64,000 bases of DNA from Winogradskyella tangerina (GTDB taxonomy: Bacteria; Bacteroidota; Bacteroidia; Flavobacteriales; Flavobacteriaceae): the NCBI RefSeq assembly GCF_003260205.1, contig NZ_QERF01000009.1:124001-188000 (forward strand), read 5' to 3'. Below, piece by piece: positions 26,179-34,886 of the stretch (the stretch's first letter is position 1; each line of letters starts with the position of its first letter). Position numbers and translations under genes: made by a program. The notes below the pieces were generated by a model. It had not been told where the DNA came from, did no database searches, and worked only from the letters and a program-made list of their open reading frames with translations.

Positions 26179-26633
26179 TAGTTAAATTCGTTTAAATTAA
26201 TTGTTTTTGGCTTTTGAGCTTCATGAGCGTGCTCAGCACCAGCAACAACAGTTAGGTTACGGAAAAGTTGAGCCCCTAATTTGTTCTTAGGCAACATTCC
26301 CTTTACTGACTTTTCTACTAATCTGGTTGGATCTTTCTCAAACATTTCAGTAGCAGTCAAGCTTCTTTGACCACCTGGATAGCCTGTGTGACGGATATAT
26401 GTTTTATCTGTCCACTTGTTTCCAGTTAAGTTGATTTTTTCTGCATTGATAATTATTACGTTATCTCCGCAATCAACGTGTGGCGTGAAGTTAGGTTTGT
26501 GCTTTCCTCTAAGTAAGATTGCTACTTTTGAAGCTAAGCGACCTAAGTTTTGTCCATCAGCATCAACTAAAACCCACTCCTTGTTAGCAGTAGCTTTGTT
26601 AGCCGAAACTGTTTTGTAGCTTAATGTATCCAC
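26178..26633 (-). CDS. rplM: 50S ribosomal protein L13 (uL13), GTG start
   Basis: A 151-residue uL13. The frame is open upstream to 26681 through an ATG, but flavobacterial L13 proteins begin MDTLSYKT, and here that position is a GTG at 26633; this start gives exactly the family length. Conserved blocks are [46 protein letters not shown] and MLPKNKLG. An exact promoter and a leader hairpin lie upstream. L13 also controls its own operon in some bacteria, so the GTG and the hairpin may set expression. Confidence 0.95.
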   Translation of the reverse strand: MDTLSYKTVSANKATANKEWVLVDADGQNLGRLASKVAILLRGKHKPNFTPHVDCGDNVIIINAEKINLTGNKWTDKTYIRHTGYPGGQRSLTATEMFEKDPTRLVEKSVKGMLPKNKLGAQLFRNLTVVAGAEHAHEAQKPKTINLNEFN

Positions 26634-26650
26634 ACTAATTTGATTTATTA

Positions 26651-26669
26651 TTGCACCAATATGGCACAA
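26651..26669 (-). promoter_or_regulatory. Leader hairpin of rplM-rpsI mRNA
   Basis: On the minus strand TTGTGCC and GGTGCAA pair over 7 bp (two G-U wobbles) around a 5-nt loop, ending 18 nt before the GTG start. The wobbles mean it pairs only as RNA from this strand. A binding site for L13 is a reasonable guess. Confidence 0.4.
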
Positions 26670-26703
26670 AAGATTAAACATTCCTCTTCCGAAAAAGAGT
26701 TTG

Positions 26704-26734
26704 CAAATTTACGATAACTTATTGGATTGACAAA
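26704..26734 (-). promoter_or_regulatory. rplM operon promoter, exact consensus
   Basis: Minus strand TTTG (26734-26731), 19 nt, TAAATTTG (26711-26704): an exact match to the Bacteroidota -33/-7 consensus and spacing. The predicted transcript starts near 26697, leaving a leader of about 64 nt. Confidence 0.85.
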
Positions 26735-26830
26735 CCCTGACGAGGTTTTTTTTAGACTGAAAATCAGTAGTGTTAACCAAGTGTAATCATAACCTGATTA
26801 ATTATTGAAAAGTTGATCTTAGTTTATGTA

Positions 26831-27265
26831 CTAATCTAAAGGCACAATTAAAATCGGAATGCTTGTTTTTTTAACCAAACTATCGGCTACACTTCCAAAT
26901 ATTGCTTTGTAGAATAAACCATGTGACTGTCGCCCAATGACCATGAGATCGATATTGAGCGCTTCTGTTTTTTCAAGAAGAGTATCCACTGTAGTTCCTT
27001 GAATTAATAAAGCATCAGTTTCAATACCTTTTTGGGTAAGACTTCGGGCATAGGTTTGAATTTGCTTGTGTTCTTCGCGTAGTTCTTCAGCGCGACTGTC
27101 TCTTATAGATTGCGGACCGGCATCATAACCAATATAATCTGGGTCGGGTGCTGCAACATGAATTAACCACACTTTAGACTTAAATTTTTCTGCGATTTCG
27201 TAGGCCTTATCTAAAAGTAATTGCTCACTACCTTTGAAATCAATGGGAAGTAAAATATTTTTCAT
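26831..27265 (-). CDS. Universal stress protein (single UspA domain)
   Basis: A 144-residue UspA-fold protein. The N-terminus MKNILLPIDFKGSEQLLLDKA is the classic first strand and helix, and VIGRQSHGLFYKAIFGSVAD carries the G-x2-SHG and GS residues of an ATP-binding Usp. Such proteins help survive starvation and stress; the exact target is unknown. It stands alone, with 105 bp to the next gene on the same strand. Confidence 0.93.
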   Translation of the reverse strand: MKNILLPIDFKGSEQLLLDKAYEIAEKFKSKVWLIHVAAPDPDYIGYDAGPQSIRDSRAEELREEHKQIQTYARSLTQKGIETDALLIQGTTVDTLLEKTEALNIDLMVIGRQSHGLFYKAIFGSVADSLVKKTSIPILIVPLD

Positions 27266-27370
27266 GATAAAACGAATTACGATGATACACTTTTATAAGT
27301 TAGCCAATAATTCAGACTTAAAAAATGACAAAAATCACTAGTAACTGAAAAGCGCAGAATGAAAGAAATA

Positions 27371-28282
27371 TTATAAAGTAAGAGCGTTGCTATTCAAAAG
27401 CTCAATTTCTTCAAAAGTAAATAGTTGAGAACGCCACAGTTTCTCGTATTCTTCAGTAATGGTGGCGTTAAATAAAATAAGGTCGTCGGTATTAATCGTC
27501 ACTTTTATACCGTGATCAAATAGTTTTCTCACAGGATGGTGTTCAAGATGTGCAACAGCACCTAAGGACAGGTTACTTGTAGGGCATATGTTCAATCTTA
27601 TTTTTTTTTCAAGAATCATATCCATAGTTTTTTCAGAGTCAACAGCTCTTATTCCGTGCTGCAATTCTTGGGGATTTAAGAGTTCAATGGTGTTCTCAAT
27701 AGTGAGATGATCCGAGAATTCACCTATATGAACTTTAGTTTTCAAACCATGATCCTTGGCCATATCGTACAGTCGTACAAATGGAGTTAGATCTTTACCG
27801 ACTTCCTGACCATAGAGATCGATCCCCGTAAATACGCCACTTTTTATACATTTAACACCGTCAGAATATACTTTTTCTAAAGCAAGATCTTTGTTAATAC
27901 CTAAGTCTGGTTTAAAATCAATTTCGGAATTATAGCGCTCTTTTAAGGTTTGAACGGTTTCGATAACAGCATCGATAGAGTTATCGAAGAATCTCGCCAA
28001 TCCTGCATCAACGCTAGCTTCTAAAAGTTTTACGTTGTCGTCAATTGCACTTTGAATAGCGATATCCATAAAATTAGTGACGTCTTCGCTTGTAATCATT
28101 ACCTTATTTAGAGTGCCGTAAATGAAGTCGATCATACCGGATAGACCATTGTACCGACTAGGGAAAGTGATATTTGCATTAGGGTAACGTTCTGCAAAGC
28201 GTTTTTGAGAGCCAGCAAGATGCAAATGACTGTGAACATCTGCTTTAGGTAATGCCTGTATTTTTGTTAGTATTGAATTCAA
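27371..28282 (-). CDS. Adenosine-deaminase-like amidohydrolase coupled to an adenylate cyclase, TTG start
   Basis: A 303-residue member of the adenosine/AMP deaminase group of TIM-barrel metal hydrolases. Metal ligands are HSH (His17, His19), HIGE (His185, Glu188) and NTDD (264-267). The chain is shorter than usual adenosine deaminase (about 340). No ATG precedes the HSH motif; the only plausible start is the TTG at 28282, which overlaps the stop of the upstream adenylate cyclase gene as TTGA, so it is translated from cyclase mRNA by coupling. Substrate could be adenosine, but the pairing makes cAMP or another adenine nucleotide worth testing, since a cAMP deaminase of this superfamily (CadD, Leptospira) is known. 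Substrate assignment is inference. Confidence 0.85.
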   Translation of the reverse strand: MNSILTKIQALPKADVHSHLHLAGSQKRFAERYPNANITFPSRYNGLSGMIDFIYGTLNKVMITSEDVTNFMDIAIQSAIDDNVKLLEASVDAGLARFFDNSIDAVIETVQTLKERYNSEIDFKPDLGINKDLALEKVYSDGVKCIKSGVFTGIDLYGQEVGKDLTPFVRLYDMAKDHGLKTKVHIGEFSDHLTIENTIELLNPQELQHGIRAVDSEKTMDMILEKKIRLNICPTSNLSLGAVAHLEHHPVRKLFDHGIKVTINTDDLILFNATITEEYEKLWRSQLFTFEEIELLNSNALTL

Positions 28283-30225
28283 AAAGTTGATTTTGATACA
28301 AAATACATATTAATTTCTCCTTTTCCTTTGGCTTTGATCATACCGCGATGTTCAAAAGTAAAATCCTTATCATCTTTTATGAGTTGATATGTATCTTCTG
28401 AAATGTTAACCTTTCCGACCTCACCGCTACTTTCCATCCGCGCAGCTGTATTTACTGTATCGCCCCAAATATCATATTGAAATTTCTTCACACCAACAAT
28501 ACCAGCAACTACCGGACCTGTATGAATACCAAGGCGCATTTCGAAATAAAGGTCATTGTTGTTTTTCTTTTCTGCAATCCGATCCGTGATAAACGCTTGC
28601 ATTTCTAACGCGGCCAAAACGGTATTCTTTACAGAAATGTCTTCTGGCACTGGTAATCCACCTGCGGCCATGTAAGCATCGCCAATGGTTTTGATTTTTT
28701 CGATATTGTATTTGGTACAAATAAGGTCGAAAGCTTTAAAACAAATGTTGAGTTCTGCCAGTAGATCTTCCGCGCTTAGTTTTTCTGATACTTGAGTGAA
28801 GCCTTTAAAATCGGTAAATAACATCGATACGGTATCGAAATTTCGGGCGTCGGCTTTCCCTTTTTCCTTTAATTCTTCGGCAATTTCAGCAGGTAATATA
28901 TTAAGGAGTAGATTCTCGGAGCGTTCCTTTTCATTTTCAATAATATTCTTTGATTTTTTGGTGTAGCGATATCGCGAATAGTAGGCGCCTGAAATGATCA
29001 GAAATAAGAGACCAATTCCTATGGCAATGTTTTTATTCCGATCCTTTCTGTTAAGATCTCTGTCGAATGCAATTTGCTTTCTTAGATCAATTTCAACTTG
29101 CTTAAGACTATCAGCTTCAACTTGCTTTGAGAATTCCATTTGCTGAAGCTTCAACACAGTTTGTTCTTCTGAAAGACTTTCTTTAAGTGCTTTATATCGG
29201 TCGTTAAATTCGACGGCTTTGGAGAGATTTCCTAGATTTTTATAAGCTTCATAGAGGCATTCGCAACTTTCTTCTTCAATAGAAAGTATGCCAAATTCTT
29301 CAGACAATTCTAAACTTTGTGTACAGAAATCTCTGGCTTCTCTAAATTGACTCATTCGTTTATACAATTGGCCAATTCCCAAATACTTGATCATTGCGTT
29401 ATAGTAGATTTCATATTCTTCATCCACTTTCAAGCTTTCTTTATAAAACTCGAGTGCAATATTAAATTTCTCCTGTTCGGCATAAACGTTACCTTTTTCA
29501 TACAGAATATTAGAAAGACCTACTTGTTCACCGAGTTCTCTATAGATCACTTCACTTTTATTGAAATATTCTAAAGCAGCACTGTAATCGCCTTCTCGCA
29601 TGTAAGTACTCCCTATACTAAATAATGAATTAGAGTAGTCTAGAGAAATGGTGTCATTTTTTGTTAATTCTAAACTTTGCTTATAGTAGGAAAGCGCATT
29701 GCCATAATCTTCCTGATTGAAATAGATATTACCAATAAGTGTTATCGTATTTACCCTTTGAATGGTATTATCAATTTCCTCGGCAATTTTTGAACTGCGT
29801 TTTATGTAATCTAAGGCTTTAACATTATCACCTTGGTCTGAGTAGATTTCACCAATAAGAGACAAGGTTTGTGAAAGTTTTAATTTATCCGTGTGTTGCT
29901 CAAAAGTTTTCAGAGCCTCTTCTCCAAATTTAAGTGCATTAATATAATCTCCGGAAAAGTAATACGAATTAGCCTTTAAAAACTGACCTAGCCCAATCGA
30001 ATAGGTGTCGTTATTCTTTTTTGCAAAGGCCTTTAAATTTTCGACAAGAATGATCGTAGAATCTGGATCATCGAACATGTAATTAAGATACAAGTACGTA
30101 TAGTAAGCCTTGGCTCTGGCAGAGTCTGTTTGAGTTTCATCTTGCCATATCTCAAAATAATCATCTTGCCCATGAATTTGATGAACACCAAATAGAAGTA
30201 GTATAACAACAAGAAACCGATTCAT
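28279..30225 (-). CDS. TPR-sensor class III adenylate cyclase
   Basis: A 648-residue membrane enzyme. After a signal peptide (MNRFLVVILLLFGVHQIHGQ) come at least six tetratricopeptide repeats (about 60-340), a coiled-coil stretch, one TM near 395-418 and a class III cyclase domain from about 467. Metal-binding Asp472 (LFTDFKGFT) and Asp516 (TIGDAYMA) are present, as are Lys512 and Asp585 (DIWGD), the pair that selects adenine over guanine, and transition-state residues Asn592 and Arg596 (NTAARMES). It should therefore make cAMP from ATP in response to a periplasmic or envelope signal read by the TPRs. The ADA-like gene overlaps its stop. Confidence 0.92.
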   Translation of the reverse strand: MNRFLVVILLLFGVHQIHGQDDYFEIWQDETQTDSARAKAYYTYLYLNYMFDDPDSTIILVENLKAFAKKNNDTYSIGLGQFLKANSYYFSGDYINALKFGEEALKTFEQHTDKLKLSQTLSLIGEIYSDQGDNVKALDYIKRSSKIAEEIDNTIQRVNTITLIGNIYFNQEDYGNALSYYKQSLELTKNDTISLDYSNSLFSIGSTYMREGDYSAALEYFNKSEVIYRELGEQVGLSNILYEKGNVYAEQEKFNIALEFYKESLKVDEEYEIYYNAMIKYLGIGQLYKRMSQFREARDFCTQSLELSEEFGILSIEEESCECLYEAYKNLGNLSKAVEFNDRYKALKESLSEEQTVLKLQQMEFSKQVEADSLKQVEIDLRKQIAFDRDLNRKDRNKNIAIGIGLLFLIISGAYYSRYRYTKKSKNIIENEKERSENLLLNILPAEIAEELKEKGKADARNFDTVSMLFTDFKGFTQVSEKLSAEDLLAELNICFKAFDLICTKYNIEKIKTIGDAYMAAGGLPVPEDISVKNTVLAALEMQAFITDRIAEKKNNNDLYFEMRLGIHTGPVVAGIVGVKKFQYDIWGDTVNTAARMESSGEVGKVNISEDTYQLIKDDKDFTFEHRGMIKAKGKGEINMYFVSKSTF

Positions 30226-30329
30226 TAATAGCTTTTAGCGGTAAGAATGTGCCTGTAATTTAATGCAATTAAATTTTGCACACAAAAAGACTGCGGCAGT
30301 ATCCTAAAAATCAAAAGCTAGTTAATGGG

Positions 30330-31286
30330 TTATTTTGTCGCTCTGAGCAATCTATCGTTAATAGATTTACCCAGGCCAAAGTCGGGCAAACGTTCCGCAA
30401 TGATGATGTCTAAATCTTGCTTATCGAGCTGATGTAAGGCGTCATAAAGTTTGGAAGCTGCTTCTTCAAGATTTTGACCTTGAGTTAATACAATTTTGAA
30501 ATCAATAAGGTCATCATTCAAAATATCATTATAAAGTAATAATCCAATGCGTTTTCCAGAATGGTCATTTATGGTTTTCTGAAGATCATCCGTTAATACC
30601 GTCTTTGTTTTTGGGGCATAATGGCGCTCTAGCATACCTGGAGCAGAAGGCGCTACTTCGTTTTTATTTTTAATATGAAGCGTACCCACAACAGCCTCAA
30701 TAGCCTCAATTGGTGTTGATCCATGGCGATAAAGAACGGGTTGATCATTTTCAAAACCAATTATTGTGGATTCTATCCCTTTTGTACAGGCACCGCCATC
30801 GAGAACCATTTTAATTTCATTTTTGAAATAATCTTCAACATGTTCAGGTTTTGTTGGACTAATACGATTGAAGGGATTGGCGCTCGGTGCCGCTAACGGA
30901 AATTCTAATCGCTCTAACAATTCTAAGGTTGTAGGATGATTTGGAACTCTTACAGCAACGGTATCCTTTCCGGCCGTAATTAAATCTGGGATGGTATCTT
31001 TCTTATTTAAAACCAGAGTTATTGGTCCTGGCCAAAACGCATCTGCAAGCAATTTCGCCTTTTCAGGAATATCGGTTACAATTTTTTCTAGATAGGCAAC
31101 AGATGGTATATGTACAATTAACGGATTAAATTTTGGACGCTGTTTGGTTTCAAAAATGGCGGTAATCGCTTTTTCAGAATATATATTTCCTGCAAGGCCA
31201 TAGACAGTTTCTGTCGGAATGGCTACCAACTCTTCATTAGATAAAAGTTCTACTGCTTTTGCTATGTCTTTTGAAATAATACTCAT
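30330..31286 (-). CDS. L-threonylcarbamoyladenylate synthase (Sua5 type)
   Basis: A 318-residue Sua5/YwlC-type enzyme that makes threonylcarbamoyl-AMP from threonine, bicarbonate and ATP for the t6A37 modification of tRNAs. The YrdC domain shows PTETVYGLAGN, KQRPKFNPLIVHI and PSANPFNRISPT; the C-terminal Sua5 domain follows (about 215-318), making it the long form rather than TsaC. The ATG at 31286 was preferred over an upstream one because it places MSIISKDIAKAVELL at the usual N-terminus. Confidence 0.93.
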   Translation of the reverse strand: MSIISKDIAKAVELLSNEELVAIPTETVYGLAGNIYSEKAITAIFETKQRPKFNPLIVHIPSVAYLEKIVTDIPEKAKLLADAFWPGPITLVLNKKDTIPDLITAGKDTVAVRVPNHPTTLELLERLEFPLAAPSANPFNRISPTKPEHVEDYFKNEIKMVLDGGACTKGIESTIIGFENDQPVLYRHGSTPIEAIEAVVGTLHIKNKNEVAPSAPGMLERHYAPKTKTVLTDDLQKTINDHSGKRIGLLLYNDILNDDLIDFKIVLTQGQNLEEAASKLYDALHQLDKQDLDIIIAERLPDFGLGKSINDRLLRATK

Positions 31287-31391
31287 TGCAGATTGCAAAT
31301 ATCCGTAACTATATTTCAATCACCAACTAATGGTTGCAAATGATGAACCGTTAGAAAAGTTCAATTTTGAATATTTAATGGTCTGATGGTA

Positions 31392-34244
31392 TCAATGCGC
31401 CTCCAACCAATTGTCACCAATATCGAGGTCAACATCTAAAGGTACAGAGAGCTCATAGGCATTTTCCATTTCGGTTTTGATGAGATTTTTTAGACCTTCA
31501 AGTTCTGGTTTATAAACATCGAACACCAATTCATCATGAACCTGTAATAGCATTTTGGTTTTGTAGTTGCCTTCAACGAGTTTCCTGTGAATATTAATCA
31601 TGGCAATCTTAATGATATCAGCAGCACTACCCTGAATAGGTGCGTTTACTGCATTTCGCTCGGCAGCACCACGAACAACCGCATTACGCGAATTTATATC
31701 TTTAAGATAGCGACGACGCCCTAAAACCGTTTGAACATAGCCATTGTCTCTGGCAAAATCCACCTGATCTTGAATATAATTTCTAAGTTTTGGATAGGTC
31801 GCATAGTACGTGTCGATAAGCTCCTTAGATTCTGAACGTGTTAAATTAGTTTGATTGCTCAAACCAAAGGCTGAAACCCCGTAAATAATTCCGAAGTTGA
31901 CAGTCTTGGCGTTTCCACGCTGTTCTCTCGTAACCTCAGATAACGGCACATTAAAAACTTTTGAAGCCGTGGAAGCATGAATATCTTCACCGTTTTTGAA
32001 GGCTTCGATCATTGTTTCTTCTTCGCTTAAGGCAGCAATAATTCTCAGTTCTATTTGCGAATAATCCGCGGCTAAAAGTGTATAATCGTCATTTCTAGGG
32101 ACGAATGCTTTACGCACTTGTCGTCCACGTTCCGTTCGGATTGGGATATTTTGTAGGTTTGGATTATTACTACTCAAACGTCCAGTTGCAGCCACCGTTT
32201 GCATATAATCTGTATGAACACGCCCAGTGCGTTCATCTACTTGTTGAGGTAGTGCATCTACATAAGTACTTTTTAATTTACTGAGGCCTCTAAAATCTAA
32301 TATATTCTGAATGATTTCGTGGTCTTTGGCCAGATAACTTAGTACATCTTCTGCAGTGGAGTATTGCCCAGTTTTGGTCTTTTTTGGCTTATCAACCAGT
32401 TTCATTTTTTCAAATAAAATAACGCCTAATTGTTTAGGTGACGCAATATTGAATTCCTCACCAGCAGCATTATAAATTTGTTTTTCGAGGGTTGCAATGT
32501 CATTATCTAATTCTTCAGATAACGAACCTAAAAAGTCCTTGTCTAAGTTTATACCTTCCAATTCCATATCCGCAAGTACACGAAGCAAAGGAATTTCAAT
32601 CTCATCAAATAATTTCTTCGTATTGGCCTCACCGAGTTCCTTTTCAAAATGCTCCTTTAGTTGAAGTGTGATATCGGCATCTTCAACGGCGTATTCAGTT
32701 TGTTTTTCAATAGGAACATCGCGCATAGATAGCTGATTCTTTCCTTTTTTACCTATGAGTTCTGTAATTGATATTGGCGTGTAATTGAGGTAAGTTTCTG
32801 CAAGAACATCCATATTATGACGCATATCTGGATTGATCAAATAATGAGCTAACATCGTATCAAAAAGTTTGCCCTTAACCTCAATATTATATTTGGCTAG
32901 TACTTTAATATCATACTTTAAATTCTGGCCAATTTTCTCAATGTTCTCATTTTCGAAAAACGGTCGTAATTCTTCAATCAGAGCCTGACATTCATCTCTG
33001 TCTTCAGGAAATGGGAGATAGAAACCTTTACCAGCTTCCCAAGAAAAGGCTATGCCAACGAGCTCGGCCTCCAAAGGATTAATACTCGTAGTTTCTGTAT
33101 CAAAACAAACAGAGGTCTGATTCAAGAGATTTTTTACAAATAGTTTCGTTGCCATTCCTGAAGCCACACTTTGATAAAAATGTGGTGTGGTTTCGGCGGT
33201 TTTTCTGGTGTATTCTGAAGTAGACTCTGATGTTGCTGGAGCATCATTTCCGAATAAGGAAAACTGACCGGCACCAGCTTGTTTTGATGATGGTGTTGAT
33301 GTGGTCTTTGGGCTTTCAGGCTGATTTTTAGCAGGAACCGCTTCACCTTCACTTGCAGTTTCATTTGAGAAAGTTTTTAGAAAATTCTCTGTAAGTCGTC
33401 TAAATTCGAGATCCTGAAAAATTTGTTTTACCTTCTCCACATCAGGGTGGTCGAGTTCAAAATCTTTAGCATCAAATTCCACCGGAACATCAAGCATTAT
33501 GGTAGCAAGTTTTTTAGAGAGTAATCCAAGTTCACCATTCGCTTCTACCTTCTCTTTCATTTTACCTTTCAATTGATCGGTATTAGCCAGTAGGCCTTCC
33601 ATACTTCCAAATTGATTGATAAATTTTTTAGCTGTTTTTTCACCAACGCCAGGCAAACCAGGAATATTATCGCTCGAATCGCCCATCATTCCTAAGAAAT
33701 CTATGACTTGCATTGGGTCTTCAACTTCAAATTTCTTCTGAACTTCTGGGATACCCCAAGTTTCGTAACCGCCACCAAAAACAGGGCGATACATAAAAAT
33801 ATTATCAGTTACCAACTGGGCAAAATCTTTGTCTGGTGTTACCATGAATACTTTATAACCTTCTTTTTCAGCTTGGCGCGAAAGTGTTCCGATGACATCA
33901 TCGGCTTCATAGCCTTCTTTCACCATAATTGGAATATGCATGGCTTCAAGGATATTACAAATATGCGGAATGGCCGTTCTGATACCTTCAGGTGTTTCGT
34001 CTCTATTCGCCTTATATTCTTGATACATTTCAACACGATCAACACTTCCACCTTTATCAAAACAGACAGCCAAATGGTCTGGTCGCTCGCGTTTAATAAC
34101 ATCTAAAAGTGAATTCATAAAACCCATTATGGCTGAGGTGTCTTCGCCTTTTGAATTGATTCTTGGGTTTTTTATAAATGCGTAATACCCGCGAAAAATA
34201 AGTGCATAGGCATCAACAAGAAAGAGACGTTTTTGGTCTGACAT
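31392..34244 (-). CDS. polA: DNA polymerase I
   Basis: A 950-residue family A polymerase with all three activities. The 5'-3' exonuclease spans about 1-295 (YEADDVIGTLSRQA, FLGMMGDSSDNIPGLPGVGEKTA). A Ser/Pro/Thr-rich linker at about 300-350 leads to a 3'-5' exonuclease with intact FDTETTS (DTE motif), then the polymerase domain with YSQIELRIIAALS (motif A), KTVNFGIIYG (motif B) and QVHDELVFDV (motif C). Many bacterial PolI lose proofreading residues; here they look kept. Repair and Okazaki-fragment processing. Confidence 0.97.
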   Translation of the reverse strand: MSDQKRLFLVDAYALIFRGYYAFIKNPRINSKGEDTSAIMGFMNSLLDVIKRERPDHLAVCFDKGGSVDRVEMYQEYKANRDETPEGIRTAIPHICNILEAMHIPIMVKEGYEADDVIGTLSRQAEKEGYKVFMVTPDKDFAQLVTDNIFMYRPVFGGGYETWGIPEVQKKFEVEDPMQVIDFLGMMGDSSDNIPGLPGVGEKTAKKFINQFGSMEGLLANTDQLKGKMKEKVEANGELGLLSKKLATIMLDVPVEFDAKDFELDHPDVEKVKQIFQDLEFRRLTENFLKTFSNETASEGEAVPAKNQPESPKTTSTPSSKQAGAGQFSLFGNDAPATSESTSEYTRKTAETTPHFYQSVASGMATKLFVKNLLNQTSVCFDTETTSINPLEAELVGIAFSWEAGKGFYLPFPEDRDECQALIEELRPFFENENIEKIGQNLKYDIKVLAKYNIEVKGKLFDTMLAHYLINPDMRHNMDVLAETYLNYTPISITELIGKKGKNQLSMRDVPIEKQTEYAVEDADITLQLKEHFEKELGEANTKKLFDEIEIPLLRVLADMELEGINLDKDFLGSLSEELDNDIATLEKQIYNAAGEEFNIASPKQLGVILFEKMKLVDKPKKTKTGQYSTAEDVLSYLAKDHEIIQNILDFRGLSKLKSTYVDALPQQVDERTGRVHTDYMQTVAATGRLSSNNPNLQNIPIRTERGRQVRKAFVPRNDDYTLLAADYSQIELRIIAALSEEETMIEAFKNGEDIHASTASKVFNVPLSEVTREQRGNAKTVNFGIIYGVSAFGLSNQTNLTRSESKELIDTYYATYPKLRNYIQDQVDFARDNGYVQTVLGRRRYLKDINSRNAVVRGAAERNAVNAPIQGSAADIIKIAMINIHRKLVEGNYKTKMLLQVHDELVFDVYKPELEGLKNLIKTEMENAYELSVPLDVDLDIGDNWLEAH

Positions 34245-34311
34245 GAATATTAATTTTGAAGTTTATAAAACTACGAAAAGTTCAGGGTTTATTTAAAAAG
34301 GGTTATGAACA

Positions 34312-34342
34312 AAAAAAGCCGAAACAATCGTTTCGGCTTTCT
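34312..34342 (-). terminator. Rho-independent terminator after the small secreted protein gene
   Basis: Stem AAAGCCGAAAC / GTTTCGGCTTT with a 4-nt loop, followed by T's on the minus strand. It separates the small gene from polA. Confidence 0.85.
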
Positions 34343-34362
34343 CATGGTTAATAGCATATTAA

Positions 34363-34623
34363 TTAGCAGAGTTTTACAGTTTTTACTTTAATCTGTAAGC
34401 TCTTTCTATAAGCTTTGATACTGATGATCTCGTTACTTTTCTTACGGTTAATTCTTAAAACCTTAGCCTTTACTTTAGCAGAAATAACAGTTTTCTGAGC
34501 TTCTGGCTTTTCAGCTTTAACAGTCTCTACAACCTCTGTCTCAACATTACTAACAACATCTTGCTGCGCAAATCCCGCTAAAGACATTGTTAAAAATAAT
34601 ATGATGACTAAACCTTTTTTCAT
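34363..34623 (-). CDS. Small secreted basic protein, unknown function
   Basis: An 86-residue protein with a clear signal peptide (MKKGLVIILFLTMSLAGFAQ). The mature part is rich in Val, Lys and Glu, with an acidic first third (VETEVVETVKAEKPE) and a strongly basic second half (KVKAKVLRINRKKSN, KAYRKSLQIKVKTVKLC), ending with a single Cys. I recognise no family. It is a self-contained unit closed by the terminator at 34312-34342. Confidence 0.7.
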   Translation of the reverse strand: MKKGLVIILFLTMSLAGFAQQDVVSNVETEVVETVKAEKPEAQKTVISAKVKAKVLRINRKKSNEIISIKAYRKSLQIKVKTVKLC

Positions 34624-34886
34624 GACTGTTAAATCGTTTTTTGTTTTAACTTCGGTTCAAAGAAACACAGGATAGTTTGTTCTGATTAAATTATTGGACG
34701 AAACAAGGCGATAATTAGACAACTGACATCTGTTAGTCAAAAACATCGATGAAATACACAAAATGGGCTCGCAGCCCTTTAAAACCGTTAAAATTATAGA
34801 CGAAAAAACCTGAGATTTAGACCAAATACGCGGGTTTGTCAATAACATCGACGAAATGCACAAACTGATATAATTTCCATTTATAA
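34624..34886. other. Intergenic region with a diverged direct repeat
   Basis: 263 bp between divergent genes. It holds two copies of a 31-bp element (34732-34762 and 34834-34864, 27 of 31 identical by my count, core ACATCGAnGAAATnCACAAA). A short open frame runs across it on the minus strand but its only coherence comes from the repeats, so I do not call it a gene. Confidence 0.55.

Noticed and set aside
34657..34863. 68-codon minus-strand frame with repeated CISSM.LTN
   Set aside because: The peptide repeat comes from the 31-bp DNA repeat; no signal, domain or start context supports it.
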